From positions 1-64,000 of the forward strand of contig JAYULW010000050.1 in NCBI GenBank assembly GCA_043763155.1: a DNA stretch of 64,000 nucleotides. Reading direction: 5' to 3'. A program made the translations under genes and the position numbers. The notes beneath the pieces are model-generated. The model saw only the letters and a program-made list of their open reading frames with translations. It ran no database searches and was not told where the DNA came from. Below are positions 25,361-33,474 of this stretch, piece by piece. Source of the stretch: JANYBV01 sp043763155 (GTDB lineage: Bacteria; Pseudomonadota; Alphaproteobacteria; Rickettsiales; SXRF01). Numbering within the stretch: position 1 is the stretch's first letter; every line of letters begins with the position of its first letter.

Positions 25361-25804
25361 TTAACGGCCGTTCGTGCCACTGATTGCAGCAGCGATACCC
25401 TTAATGTCAATGCCCAACCCTTTCAGGCCGTTATCCACATCCGGGGTAAACAGCCCCGATTCCGCAACATCCTGCCCGCCTTTAACCATGGCAGCCAGTG
25501 CCGAACCGCTTTCCGTCATCAGCGCTTTGCCGTCTGCTTCGCGCACCGCCCCATCAACGCTCGATTGCAACGCCGCAAGATCAGCCGAAGTCATACCATC
25601 AGCCCGTGCCTGCAGCAGCGCATCCGCGCCCGCAACCGACACACCCTTGGACGCAAGCCGCGCCAATACTTCTTTAAGCGCACCCTGTTTACCGCTGAAA
25701 CTCACCGCTTCCGAACCGGTGGCAAGTTCTGCACCGCGCTTTTCTTCTTCGCGCACCACAGGCGTTTCCAGCAGGGTAGGTGTTTTTTCGGGGGTCTCGC
25801 TCAT
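25361..25804 (-). CDS. Unknown soluble helical protein at the head of the glycine-zipper cluster
   Basis: I do not recognise this 147-residue protein. It begins with an acidic, Pro/Thr-rich stretch (MSETPEKTPTLLETPVVREEE). The rest is predicted helical (QGALKEVLARLASKGVSV, DLAALQSSVDGAVREADG) with no membrane segment and no signal peptide. It lies upstream of the two Gly-rich membrane proteins on the same strand, with a 153-base gap. Nothing in it points to an enzyme. A partner or chaperone for the membrane proteins is conceivable but not shown. Confidence 0.65.
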   Translation of the reverse strand: MSETPEKTPTLLETPVVREEEKRGAELATGSEAVSFSGKQGALKEVLARLASKGVSVAGADALLQARADGMTSADLAALQSSVDGAVREADGKALMTESGSALAAMVKGGQDVAESGLFTPDVDNGLKGLGIDIKGIAAAISGTNGR

Positions 25805-25914
25805 AAATCATCAGCCCATTAGGGGTTTTCGATAATCTAAGAATACCCCATTGCGCCCAAACCCTCAAAAGAAGGTTTTATGACAGCCGAACGCAGCGGA
25901 ATATATTGTATTAA

Positions 25915-26259
25915 TTACTTCTTTTTGCCGTCAACCAGCAGCGACACCTTGCTCTTCACCTTGCCTGAGCATAAATCCACCGTGGCCACCTGCATGCTTT
26001 GCGCCCCTTTTTGCAGCGTCACATACAGCACTTTGCCGTCGCGCTCCACACTCACCACATCGCCCAGCCCCTTCAGATCCGCCTCGCCGCCCGCACACGC
26101 ATAGGCCGCCGTGCCGTTGGCTTCCGCATTCACCTTTTTCCACACCATGCCACAAAGCAGCAGCGTGCCGCCAATCAGCAGCAGCCCCATGGAAAATACG
26201 AGGGTCTTGAGCGGTTTTAAGTTCTCTTTCGGCTCTTCAACTGGTAGATCATCGCTCAT
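25915..26259 (-). CDS. DUF6476-like single-pass membrane protein
   Basis: The 114-residue product has a short acidic cytoplasmic start, one membrane segment around residues 18-42 (TLVFSMGLLLIGGTLLLCGMVW) and a small periplasmic domain ending in basic residues (VDGKKK). Size, topology and the position divergent from rluD match the alphaproteobacterial DUF6476 family as I know it; its function is not established. The minus frame continues upstream through rluD, but that is shadow. The ATG at 26259 overlaps the rluD ATG on the other strand (shared CATG), which is unusual. Confidence 0.7.
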   Translation of the reverse strand: MSDDLPVEEPKENLKPLKTLVFSMGLLLIGGTLLLCGMVWKKVNAEANGTAAYACAGGEADLKGLGDVVSVERDGKVLYVTLQKGAQSMQVATVDLCSGKVKSKVSLLVDGKKK

Positions 26260-27250
26260 GCCCGAAACCCATTCATTCATTGTTACCGAAGACGAAGCAG
26301 GTTCCCGCCTCGACAAATTCCTGTCGCAGCGCCTCGAACACATGTCGCGCAGCCGCCTGCAAGGCTTAATAGCCCAAGGCGCCGTAACCTGCAAGGGTTT
26401 GCCCTCTGAAGACGCCAATACCAAGGTAAAACTGGGGCAGGAGATCATTCTCACCATCCCCGAAGCCGTCGCCTCCCACATCGAAGCGCAGGCCATCGCG
26501 CTCGATATTATCTTTGAAGACGAACATATGCTCGTCATCAACAAACCCGCAGGGCTCACCGTCCACCCCGCGCCCGGACACGCCGACATGACGCTGGTAA
26601 ATGCCCTCCTCGCCCATTGCGGCGACACGCTTTCCGGCATTGGCGGCGTTGCCCGCCCCGGCATCGTCCACCGCATAGACAAAGACACCAGCGGATTATT
26701 AGTCGTGGCCAAACACGACGCCGCCCACAATCACCTGTCCGAACAACTCTCCGAACGCACCCTGAAGCGCACCTACCGCGCCATCGTCTGGGGCGAACCG
26801 CGCGCCAGCCAGGGCACCATCACCGGAAACATCGGCCGCAGCACCGCCAACCGCCAGCGCATGGCCGTGGTTAAAACCGGCGGCAAGGAAGCCACCACCC
26901 ATTACAAACTCCTGCAGAAATTCCAGCCCGAAGGCATCAAAGCCCCCATGGCTGCCTACGTGGAATGTAATCTGGAAACAGGCCGCACCCACCAGATCCG
27001 CGTGCATTTCACCCATATCGGCCACCCGCTGATGGGCGACCCCGGCTACGGCCCCTCCACCCAAACCCACATGAACCAGAACATCTTCAAACCCATGGCC
27101 CCGGAGTCCCGCGCCATCATCATGGGCTTCACCCGCCAAGCGTTGCACGCCAAGGAACTCGGCCTCATCCACCCCGCAACCGGCGAACACATGCATTTCG
27201 AGTGCCCCGTCCCGCCAGACATGGAAGCCCTGATCAACGCCCTCTCATAA
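26258..27250 (+). CDS. rluD: RluA/RluD-family 23S rRNA pseudouridine synthase
   Basis: RluD-type enzymes convert uridines of 23S rRNA helix 69 to pseudouridine. The 330-residue protein has an N-terminal S4 domain (AGSRLDKFLSQRLEHMSRSRLQGLIAQG) and a catalytic domain with VINKPAGLTVHP, GIVHRIDKDTSGLLVVAK containing the catalytic aspartate, and GRTHQIRVHFTHIGHPLMGD. The frame extends upstream to 26111, but the family start fits the ATG at 26258. No strong ribosome binding site is seen there. The specific uridine targets are inferred from family. Confidence 0.92.
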   Translation: MPETHSFIVTEDEAGSRLDKFLSQRLEHMSRSRLQGLIAQGAVTCKGLPSEDANTKVKLGQEIILTIPEAVASHIEAQAIALDIIFEDEHMLVINKPAGLTVHPAPGHADMTLVNALLAHCGDTLSGIGGVARPGIVHRIDKDTSGLLVVAKHDAAHNHLSEQLSERTLKRTYRAIVWGEPRASQGTITGNIGRSTANRQRMAVVKTGGKEATTHYKLLQKFQPEGIKAPMAAYVECNLETGRTHQIRVHFTHIGHPLMGDPGYGPSTQTHMNQNIFKPMAPESRAIIMGFTRQALHAKELGLIHPATGEHMHFECPVPPDMEALINALS

Positions 27251-27253
27251 ATC

Positions 27254-27784
27254 TTAGTGGGTAATTTCGCGCACCCGGTCGGTGCCGGGGGTCACCTCGC
27301 GCACCGCGCTCCTGTGGTAGTCTTCGGCTAACCCTTCGCCGTTGGCAGCCTTCTGCCTGTCAAACACCATCCGCCCCGCAGCGCCGCGCACCCATTCGGG
27401 CATCGCCTCCGCAAGGTCTTCATACAGCCTGCGCGTTTTCTTGAAATGCCTGCGGTCGCCACCAAACATCGCCAGGTTTTCTTCCCCGTACGCAACCACA
27501 ATCGAAGGCAACTGCCCCAGTCGGTTCGCCTGCAAAGGCCGCGTTTGTTCCCGCGCAATATGAATGGAGCTATGCACCGCCGAAGACACCCGCCCGACAA
27601 AATCCTCGATGGCGCGTTTATAGGGCGGCTCGCGCAGGGCGGCCGCATCGGGGCTTTCAATCGAAAAGGACAAGCGCGGCGTTGCCAGCATTGTTCCATC
27701 CTGTTTCGTTTCTTGTAGTTCGAGCCGGATCTTGATGTCCGCATCCAGCGCCCATTCGCGCCTTGTGTTGGTATATGATGCCAT
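27254..27784 (-). CDS. Hypothetical protein
   Basis: I do not recognise this 176-residue protein. It has a mixed charged composition with no membrane segment or signal peptide. A first part looks beta-rich (ALDADIKIRLELQETKQDG, RLSFSIESPD) and a second part helical (RRLYEDLAEAMPEWVRGAAG). AGGGG lies upstream of the ATG. It is convergent with rluD with a three-base gap and stands alone, so context gives no function. It is probably a real gene, given its normal codon use and ribosome binding site. Confidence 0.65.
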   Translation of the reverse strand: MASYTNTRREWALDADIKIRLELQETKQDGTMLATPRLSFSIESPDAAALREPPYKRAIEDFVGRVSSAVHSSIHIAREQTRPLQANRLGQLPSIVVAYGEENLAMFGGDRRHFKKTRRLYEDLAEAMPEWVRGAAGRMVFDRQKAANGEGLAEDYHRSAVREVTPGTDRVREITH

Positions 27785-28010
27785 GGTGTAACCCCTGCAT
27801 TACGTGTGCCAGAAGTCTTTAAGCTAAACAATTATTCCGCAGATGGAAAGATATTTAACGCAATCCCCCGCCTCCGCTGCAATAGCCATGCGCTCCGCTC
27901 CAAATTCCACCCCCGCAACGGGTTGGAATAATTCACTTTTCCCTTGCATTCCGGGTAATGTCATAATAGCTCTTAAAGCAGTGAATTAGCATAGGGATGA
28001 AAGTAATATC

Positions 28011-29660
28011 ATGGCACATACCGTTGGCTCGTATCTGTTTGACTACCTGTATAATCAGGGTGTGCGCCACGCTTTCGGCATTCCCGGCGACTTCGCCCTC
28101 CCCACCTTCCGCTGGCTTGAAAAATCCCAGCTCGACCTCCTCACCATGACCCACGAACCCTCCGTAGGCTTCGCCGCCGATGCGTATGCCCGCGTCCACG
28201 GCTTGGGCGTCGCAGTGGTCACCTACTGCGTCGGCGGCCTCAACATGCTGAACCCCATCGCCTGCGCCTACGCCGAAAAAAGCCCCGTCATCGTCATCTC
28301 CGGCGGTCCCTCGCCCGCCGACCGCCACCGCGACGCGCTGGTGCATCACAAGGTTCGCACCTTCGACACCCAGCGCCGCATTTATGACGAAGTCACCTGC
28401 GCCAGCACCGTGCTGCTCGACCCCGAAACCGCCGCCGACGAAATCATCCGCGTAGTAACCACCGCCATCGCCGAATCCCGCCCCGCCTACATCGAAGTGC
28501 CCTACGACGTGGTAGACATGCCCATCCGCATGCCCACCCTCAAAAATTCCCCCGTCCCCGAAAGCGACGCGGAGAATTTAGAGGCCGCACTGGCCGAAGC
28601 CATCGCCAAAATCAACAACGCCAAAACCCCCATCATCGTCGCCGACGTCGAACTGCACCGCCATGGCCTCACCGACCTCGCCCTTGCGATTGCCGAAAAA
28701 TTCAACATCCCCATCGCAGCCACCCTGCTTTCCAAAAGCGTTATCTCCGAAACCAGCCCGCTCTACATGGGCGTATACAGCGCCGCACTTTCCGAAAAAA
28801 TCTGTCAGGATTATGTGGAAAACAGCGACTGCATCATCCTCCTCGGCGCTTTCCTGTCCGACGTGTTCAGCGGCTTCCACGCCACCCACAAGCTCGACCG
28901 CAGGAACGCAATCCTCGCCACCACCGAAAAACTCCGCATCGGCCTGCATTCGTATGACAATGTCCTCTTCAAAGACTTCCTCGAAGGCCTGAAGCAAAGC
29001 TCCATCAAACCCAAAGTATTTACTAATCCGTATAAACGCGCCGAGCTGAAACCCCTCACCAGCGCCGAATCCACCGACGCCCTCACTGCCGATGCTTTCT
29101 TCCGCATCCTTGGTTTAACGATGGACGAAGACGCAACCGTAGTCTGCGACACCGGCGACGCATTATTTGGTGCCATGTCTTTGCGCACCACCCAGCAAAG
29201 CAACTTCCTGTCCGATGCTTATTACCTCTCCATGGGCTTCGCGGTCCCCGCCTCGGTGGGTGCCTCCGCCGCCAAGCCCGCCAGCCGGGTCTATTGCTTA
29301 GTCGGCGACGGCGCATTCCAGATGACCGGGCTGGAAGTTTCCACCTTCGCCAAATACAACATGCACCCCATCATTTGTATTTTGAACAATGACGGCTACG
29401 GCACCCAGCGCCACATCATTGACGGCCCGTTCAACAACATCCACCGCTGGGAATACGCCAAAATCCGCGACGTGATCAACTACGGAAAATCCATGAAAGT
29501 CACCACCAAAGGTGAACTGGAAAAAGTCCTGAAAGAAGCAACAGCCGCCAAGGAAATGTACATCATCGAAGTCATCATCCCCCGCACCGATTGCTCCGAG
29601 CCACTCAAGCGCCTCACCACCAACTTGAGCGAAATCCGCGATGCTGGTAAACGAAAGTAA
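28011..29660 (+). CDS. Thiamine-diphosphate decarboxylase of the pyruvate/indolepyruvate decarboxylase family
   Basis: This 549-residue enzyme probably decarboxylates a 2-keto acid non-oxidatively. It shows the three-domain TPP fold. The N-terminal Pyr domain (VRHAFGIPGDFALP) has the catalytic glutamate in MTHEPSVGFAADAYAR and the HH pair (ALVHHKVRTFDT) that marks pyruvate, indolepyruvate and branched-chain keto acid decarboxylases. The C-terminal PP domain carries the metal/TPP motif CLVGDGAFQMTG...NNDGYGT. Substrate cannot be assigned; phenylpyruvate or indolepyruvate are as likely as pyruvate. It stands alone, followed by a small lipoprotein gene. Confidence 0.85.
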   Translation: MAHTVGSYLFDYLYNQGVRHAFGIPGDFALPTFRWLEKSQLDLLTMTHEPSVGFAADAYARVHGLGVAVVTYCVGGLNMLNPIACAYAEKSPVIVISGGPSPADRHRDALVHHKVRTFDTQRRIYDEVTCASTVLLDPETAADEIIRVVTTAIAESRPAYIEVPYDVVDMPIRMPTLKNSPVPESDAENLEAALAEAIAKINNAKTPIIVADVELHRHGLTDLALAIAEKFNIPIAATLLSKSVISETSPLYMGVYSAALSEKICQDYVENSDCIILLGAFLSDVFSGFHATHKLDRRNAILATTEKLRIGLHSYDNVLFKDFLEGLKQSSIKPKVFTNPYKRAELKPLTSAESTDALTADAFFRILGLTMDEDATVVCDTGDALFGAMSLRTTQQSNFLSDAYYLSMGFAVPASVGASAAKPASRVYCLVGDGAFQMTGLEVSTFAKYNMHPIICILNNDGYGTQRHIIDGPFNNIHRWEYAKIRDVINYGKSMKVTTKGELEKVLKEATAAKEMYIIEVIIPRTDCSEPLKRLTTNLSEIRDAGKRK

Positions 29661-29695
29661 GAGAAAACTATCTTCAAAAAACGAATAGGAATTTT

Positions 29696-29836
29696 ATGAG
29701 AAAGAAGACTACGCTCGCCCTCGCTTTGTTACTGGCACTCGCCGCCTGCAACACCATCGAAGGTTTCGGCCACGACATGCAGGGCGCAGGCCAGGGCCTG
29801 TCCGATGGTGCCAGCCGCGTAAAGCGGAACTTGTAA
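29696..29836 (+). CDS. Entericidin EcnA/B-family small lipoprotein
   Basis: This 46-residue ORF encodes a lysine-rich start, a hydrophobic stretch and a lipobox LAAC with Cys18, followed by NTIEGFGHDMQGAGQGLSDG. The pattern (NTxxGxGxDxxxxGxxl) is that of entericidin-type lipoproteins. In enterobacteria entericidin B is a stress-induced membrane-active lipoprotein; in alphaproteobacteria the role is unclear. AGGA lies upstream of the ATG. It is 35 bases after the decarboxylase. Confidence 0.85.
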   Translation: MRKKTTLALALLLALAACNTIEGFGHDMQGAGQGLSDGASRVKRNL

Positions 29837-29861
29837 TAATTTGCCCTTAAAAAGGATTCCT

Positions 29862-30098
29862 ATGCGCGATACCGGAAACCGCTTTGAAATCGAAATCGAA
29901 GGCCTCACCGTTTTCGCTGACTACCGCAAAAGCGGCACCACCGTCTCCATTGACCACGTAGAATCCCCCATCGCGCTTCGCGGCAAAGGTGCCGCAGGCG
30001 AGCTGATGAAAGCCATCCACGATAAGGCAAAAGCCGAGGGCCTCACCCTCGTTCCCATCTGCGGCTACGCAGCCGCATGGCTTCAGCGCAACGCTTAG
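29862..30098 (+). CDS. Small GNAT-type N-acetyltransferase (YjdJ/NATD1 family)
   Basis: The 78-residue product matches the compact GNAT family seen in YjdJ and NATD1. It has a beta-strand start (FEIEIEGLTVFADYRK), a conserved VSIDHVESPIALRGKGAAGELMKA in two parts, with RGKGAA being the acetyl-CoA loop, and a terminal LVPICGYAAAWLQRN. I chose the ATG at 29862 with AAAGGA upstream rather than an earlier TTG. It overlaps the maoC-type gene tail to tail by four bases. The acetylation substrate is unknown. Confidence 0.85.
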   Translation: MRDTGNRFEIEIEGLTVFADYRKSGTTVSIDHVESPIALRGKGAAGELMKAIHDKAKAEGLTLVPICGYAAAWLQRNA

Positions 30099-30541
30099 TT
30101 TTTACGCGCCACCAGCACCGCCGTCACAGCCGTAAACACCAGCGCGTCATCTTGGTTGAAGGTCTCTATCCGGTACGTCACCACCCCATGCGCGGGCTTG
30201 CTTTTCGAGGGGCGCACCTCGGCAATGGTAATCACCGTGTTCAGCGTGTCCCCCGGCACCACCGCCCGCGGCCACTTCACCTCTTCCAGCCCCATGCCGA
30301 CCAGCCCGCCAGCAGCCTTGCCCATCCCTGAAAGGAATTTGAGCCGCATGCTGATAGCCGCCGTCTGCCAGCCACTCACCACCAGCTGCCCGAACAAACT
30401 ATCCTTGGCCGCCGCTTCGTCCGTGTGGAAATATTGCGGGTCGTACTCCCGCGCAAACGCAATGGCGCTCTCTTTGCTGATGGTGTAGCCACCATGCGCA
30501 AATTGCTGCCCGACCGAAAAATCCTCGAAGTAAAGCGTCAC
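30095..30541 (-). CDS. MaoC-family dehydratase
   Basis: MaoC-like hot-dog proteins hydrate 2-enoyl-CoA thioesters. The 148-residue product starts LYFEDFSVGQQFAHGGYTI and has the hydratase-2 motif region FAREYDPQYFHTDEAAAKDSLFG with the Asp/His pair, then SGWQTAAISMRL, matching the single-domain family. The GTG start follows the grxD stop directly (TAA-GTG), so it is the last gene of a bolA-grxD-maoC operon. The physiological acyl-CoA is unknown. Confidence 0.88.
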   Translation of the reverse strand: MTLYFEDFSVGQQFAHGGYTISKESAIAFAREYDPQYFHTDEAAAKDSLFGQLVVSGWQTAAISMRLKFLSGMGKAAGGLVGMGLEEVKWPRAVVPGDTLNTVITIAEVRPSKSKPAHGVVTYRIETFNQDDALVFTAVTAVLVARKN

Positions 30542-30883
30542 TTATTGCGCAGCGGCCGTCTTCACGCCCTTGGCGTTAAAGAACTCCGCCAGTTCGCCGG
30601 ATTGATACATCTCGCGCACAATATCGCACCCGCCGATGAACTCGCCCTTGATGTAAAGCTGCGGAATCGTCGGCCAGTTGGAAAACTGCTTGATGCCTTC
30701 ACGCACTTCCATGTCGGCAAGCACATTCACATCCTTAAAATCCGTCACGCCCAAACGCTCCAGCACCTGCACCACAGTGGCCGAAAACCCGCACTGCGGA
30801 ATGTCCTTCGTGCCCTTCATAAACAGCACAACGTCGTTGCCCTTAATGTCGCTTTCGATTTTTTCAAATACCGGATTGGTCAT
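30542..30883 (-). CDS. grxD: Monothiol glutaredoxin GrxD (Grx4)
   Basis: Grx4-type monothiol glutaredoxins bind a [2Fe-2S] cluster with glutathione and pass it on, often with a BolA partner. The 113-residue protein has the active site CGFS at residues 31-34 (KDIPQCGFSATVVQ) and the GSH-binding elements SNWPTIPQLYIKGEFIGGCDI. It lies between bolA and maoC; grxD next to bolA is a well-known functional pairing. Confidence 0.95.
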   Translation of the reverse strand: MTNPVFEKIESDIKGNDVVLFMKGTKDIPQCGFSATVVQVLERLGVTDFKDVNVLADMEVREGIKQFSNWPTIPQLYIKGEFIGGCDIVREMYQSGELAEFFNAKGVKTAAAQ

Positions 30884-30892
30884 CGTCTTCTC

Positions 30893-31129
30893 CTAAGATA
30901 AAGGAACTTTGGTTATAACTGCTAAAGCATGCAGGGTCGTCCCCACATGCCCGCCCAGTGCATCAAACACCATCTTATGCTGCGCCACGCGCGTCTTGCC
31001 CTTGAAGCTCTCGTCGGTGACCGTAATGCTATAGTGGTTATCATCACCCGCAAGGTCTTGTAATTCAATATAAGCATCGGGGAACGCGGTCTTCACCATG
31101 CCCTCGATTTCATGCGCCTTCATACCCAT
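30893..31129 (-). CDS. bolA: BolA-family protein
   Basis: BolA/IbaG proteins form [2Fe-2S] complexes with monothiol glutaredoxins. The 78-residue product has AHEIEGMVKTAFPDAYIELQD, DDNHYSITVTDESFKGKTRVAQHKMVFDALGG and a C-terminal helix, the complete BolA fold. I chose the ATG at 31129, with GAGG eight bases upstream; the frame extends to 31255 but that is upstream sequence. It begins the bolA-grxD-maoC operon and is divergent from purL. Confidence 0.9.
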   Translation of the reverse strand: MGMKAHEIEGMVKTAFPDAYIELQDLAGDDNHYSITVTDESFKGKTRVAQHKMVFDALGGHVGTTLHALAVITKVPLS

Positions 31130-31242
31130 AGCAGCAGCCTCATCTATCGTTTCCCTGTCATCTAGGCAAACATCGGGGTCTTTGCAAGATAAAAGCTGCA
31201 AAAACCCATTGAAAAACCCATAAGCCATGCTAACTAAAAGGC

Positions 31243-33474
31243 ATGTCACAGTCATCCGCAGCCAAAAAACAGTCCATCACCCCGGAAATCGTCGCCGAAC
31301 ACGGCCTCACCCCGGAAGAATACCAACGCGTCCTGAAGGTCATGGGCCGCGAGCCTAACATGGTAGAACTGGGCATTTTCTCGGTCATGTGGAGCGAGCA
31401 TTGCTCCTACAAAACCACCCGCATGCACCTGCGCGAACTCCCCACCAAGGCCCCATGGGTCATTTGCGGCCCCGGCGAAAACGCGGGCGTGATTGACATT
31501 GGCGACGGCCAGGCCGCCATTTTCAAAATGGAAAGCCACAACCACCCAAGCTACATCGAGCCGTTCCAAGGCGCTGCAACCGGCGTCGGCGGCATCCTGC
31601 GCGACGTATTCACCATGGGCGCGCGCCCGATTGCGAACCTCAATGCGCTCCGCTTCGGCAGCCCCTCCCACCCCAAAACCAAACATTTGCTCAGCGGCGT
31701 AGTCGCTGGCATCGGCTCCTACGGCAATTGCGTAGGCGTGCCCACCGTCGGCGGCGAGTGCATCTTCCACGAATCCTACAACGGCAACATACTAGTCAAC
31801 GCCATGACCGTTGGTTTAGCTGATGCCAACAACATCTTCTACTCCGCCGCCGCAGGTATCGGTAACAGCGTTGTTTATGTCGGCTCCAAAACCGGCCGCG
31901 ACGGCATCCACGGCGCAACCATGGCCAGCGCCGAATTCGGCGAAGACGCCGAAGAAAAACGCCCCACCGTGCAGGTCGGCGACCCCTTCACCGAAAAACT
32001 CCTCATCGAAGCATGTTTGGAATTGATGCAAACCGACGCCATCCTCGCCATTCAAGACATGGGTGCAGCTGGCCTCACCTCCTCCTCGCTCGAAATGGCA
32101 GGCAAAGGCGGCACCGGGATTGAGATGAACCTCGACAAAGTCCCCATGCGTGAAGAAGGCATGACGCCCTACGAAATCATGCTCTCCGAATCCCAGGAGC
32201 GCATGCTCATGGTCATCAAGCCCGAAAAAGAAGCCCAGGCCCGCGCCGTGTTCGAAAAATGGGAACTCGACTTCGCAATCATCGGCACGATTACCGACAC
32301 CGGAAATATTGTCCTGAAAATGCACGGCGAAACGGTGGCCGACATGCCCATCGCGCCCGTATCCACCGATGCCCCCGTGTATGACCGCCCCCACACCCCC
32401 ACGCCCAAGCGCGCATGGCTCGACGCCAAAGACGTGCCCGCCCATGACCTGAGCGAGTCCCTGCTCACCCTCATCTCCAGCCCCGACCTCTGCTCCAAGC
32501 GCTGGATTTACGAACAATATGACCACATGGTCGGCAACGACACCGTAGCCCGCCCCGGCGGCGACGCCGCCATCGTGCGCGTACCCGCAAAAACCGACGG
32601 CAGCGCAGAAAAAACCAACAAAGCACTCGCCATCACCACCGACTGCACCCCCCGCTACTGCTTCGCCGACCCCGTCGAAGGCGGCAAGCAAGCCGTGGTC
32701 GAAACATGGCGCAATCTCACTGCCGTGGGCGCAACCCCGCTCGCCATCACCAATTGCCTCAACTTCGGCAACCCACAAAAACCCGAAATCATGGGCCAGA
32801 TTGTGGGCGCACTCAAAGGCATGGCCGAAGCCTGCCGCGCGCTGGACTACCCCATCATCTCCGGCAACGTGTCGCTCTATAACGAAACCAACGGCAAAGG
32901 CGTTCAGCCCACCCCCGCCATCGGCGGCGTAGGCGTACTCAAAGACGTCACCAAGCGCTCCGGCATCGCATTCGAAGCCGTGGGCCACGACATCATCCTG
33001 CTCGGCGACACCAAAGGCCATCTCGGCAGCTCGCTCTATTTGCGCGAAGTCCTGAAACGCGAAGACGGCCCCGCCCCCGAAGTGAACCTCGCCGTTGAAC
33101 GCAAAACCGGCGACTTCGTGCGCAAACAAATCGAAACCCAGACCATCACCGCCTGCCACGACCTGGCCGACGGCGGCCTGCTCGTAGCCCTCGCCGAAAT
33201 GACCTACCGCACCCCCATCGGTGCCGCCATCACCTTCCCCGCGGGCGTGCTTCCGCACGCCTACGCCTTCGGCGAAGACCAGGCCCGCTACATCATCACC
33301 TGCGAACCCGGCAAAACCGAAAGCATCTTGGCCGCCGCCAAAGCAGCCGGCATCCCCACCACCCTGCTCGGCAAAACCCAAAAGGAAATCCTCGAAGTCA
33401 CCGGCCTGATGAAACTCCCCATCCGCGACCTGCGCAACCTGCACGAAGCATGGCTGCCTAACTTCATGGCCTAA
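31243..33474 (+). CDS. purL: Phosphoribosylformylglycinamidine synthase subunit PurL
   Basis: PurL is the synthetase subunit that makes FGAM from FGAR with ATP and ammonia in purine synthesis. The 743-residue protein is the short type that works with PurQ and PurS. It has GIFSVMWSEHCSYK, the ATP site SHNHPSYIEPFQGAATGVGGI, GARPIANLNALRFG, IQDMGAAGLTSSSLEMAGKG and a second AIRS-like half (NCLNFGNPQKPEIMGQI, CHDLADGGLLVALAE). The partner subunits purQ and purS lie on the other strand about 1.4 kb away. Confidence 0.96.
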   Translation: MSQSSAAKKQSITPEIVAEHGLTPEEYQRVLKVMGREPNMVELGIFSVMWSEHCSYKTTRMHLRELPTKAPWVICGPGENAGVIDIGDGQAAIFKMESHNHPSYIEPFQGAATGVGGILRDVFTMGARPIANLNALRFGSPSHPKTKHLLSGVVAGIGSYGNCVGVPTVGGECIFHESYNGNILVNAMTVGLADANNIFYSAAAGIGNSVVYVGSKTGRDGIHGATMASAEFGEDAEEKRPTVQVGDPFTEKLLIEACLELMQTDAILAIQDMGAAGLTSSSLEMAGKGGTGIEMNLDKVPMREEGMTPYEIMLSESQERMLMVIKPEKEAQARAVFEKWELDFAIIGTITDTGNIVLKMHGETVADMPIAPVSTDAPVYDRPHTPTPKRAWLDAKDVPAHDLSESLLTLISSPDLCSKRWIYEQYDHMVGNDTVARPGGDAAIVRVPAKTDGSAEKTNKALAITTDCTPRYCFADPVEGGKQAVVETWRNLTAVGATPLAITNCLNFGNPQKPEIMGQIVGALKGMAEACRALDYPIISGNVSLYNETNGKGVQPTPAIGGVGVLKDVTKRSGIAFEAVGHDIILLGDTKGHLGSSLYLREVLKREDGPAPEVNLAVERKTGDFVRKQIETQTITACHDLADGGLLVALAEMTYRTPIGAAITFPAGVLPHAYAFGEDQARYIITCEPGKTESILAAAKAAGIPTTLLGKTQKEILEVTGLMKLPIRDLRNLHEAWLPNFMA

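Noticed and set aside
25915..26730. 271-codon minus-strand frame as one long gene
   Set aside because: Only the last 114 codons read as a plausible protein; the first part is antisense to the conserved N-terminal half of rluD.
31816..33444. Long minus-strand open frame (542 codons) antisense to purL
   Set aside because: Its composition (Gly, Val, Ala, Asp, Phe, Glu, His) is the typical mirror of a GC-rich coding strand, and purL on the other strand is fully conserved.
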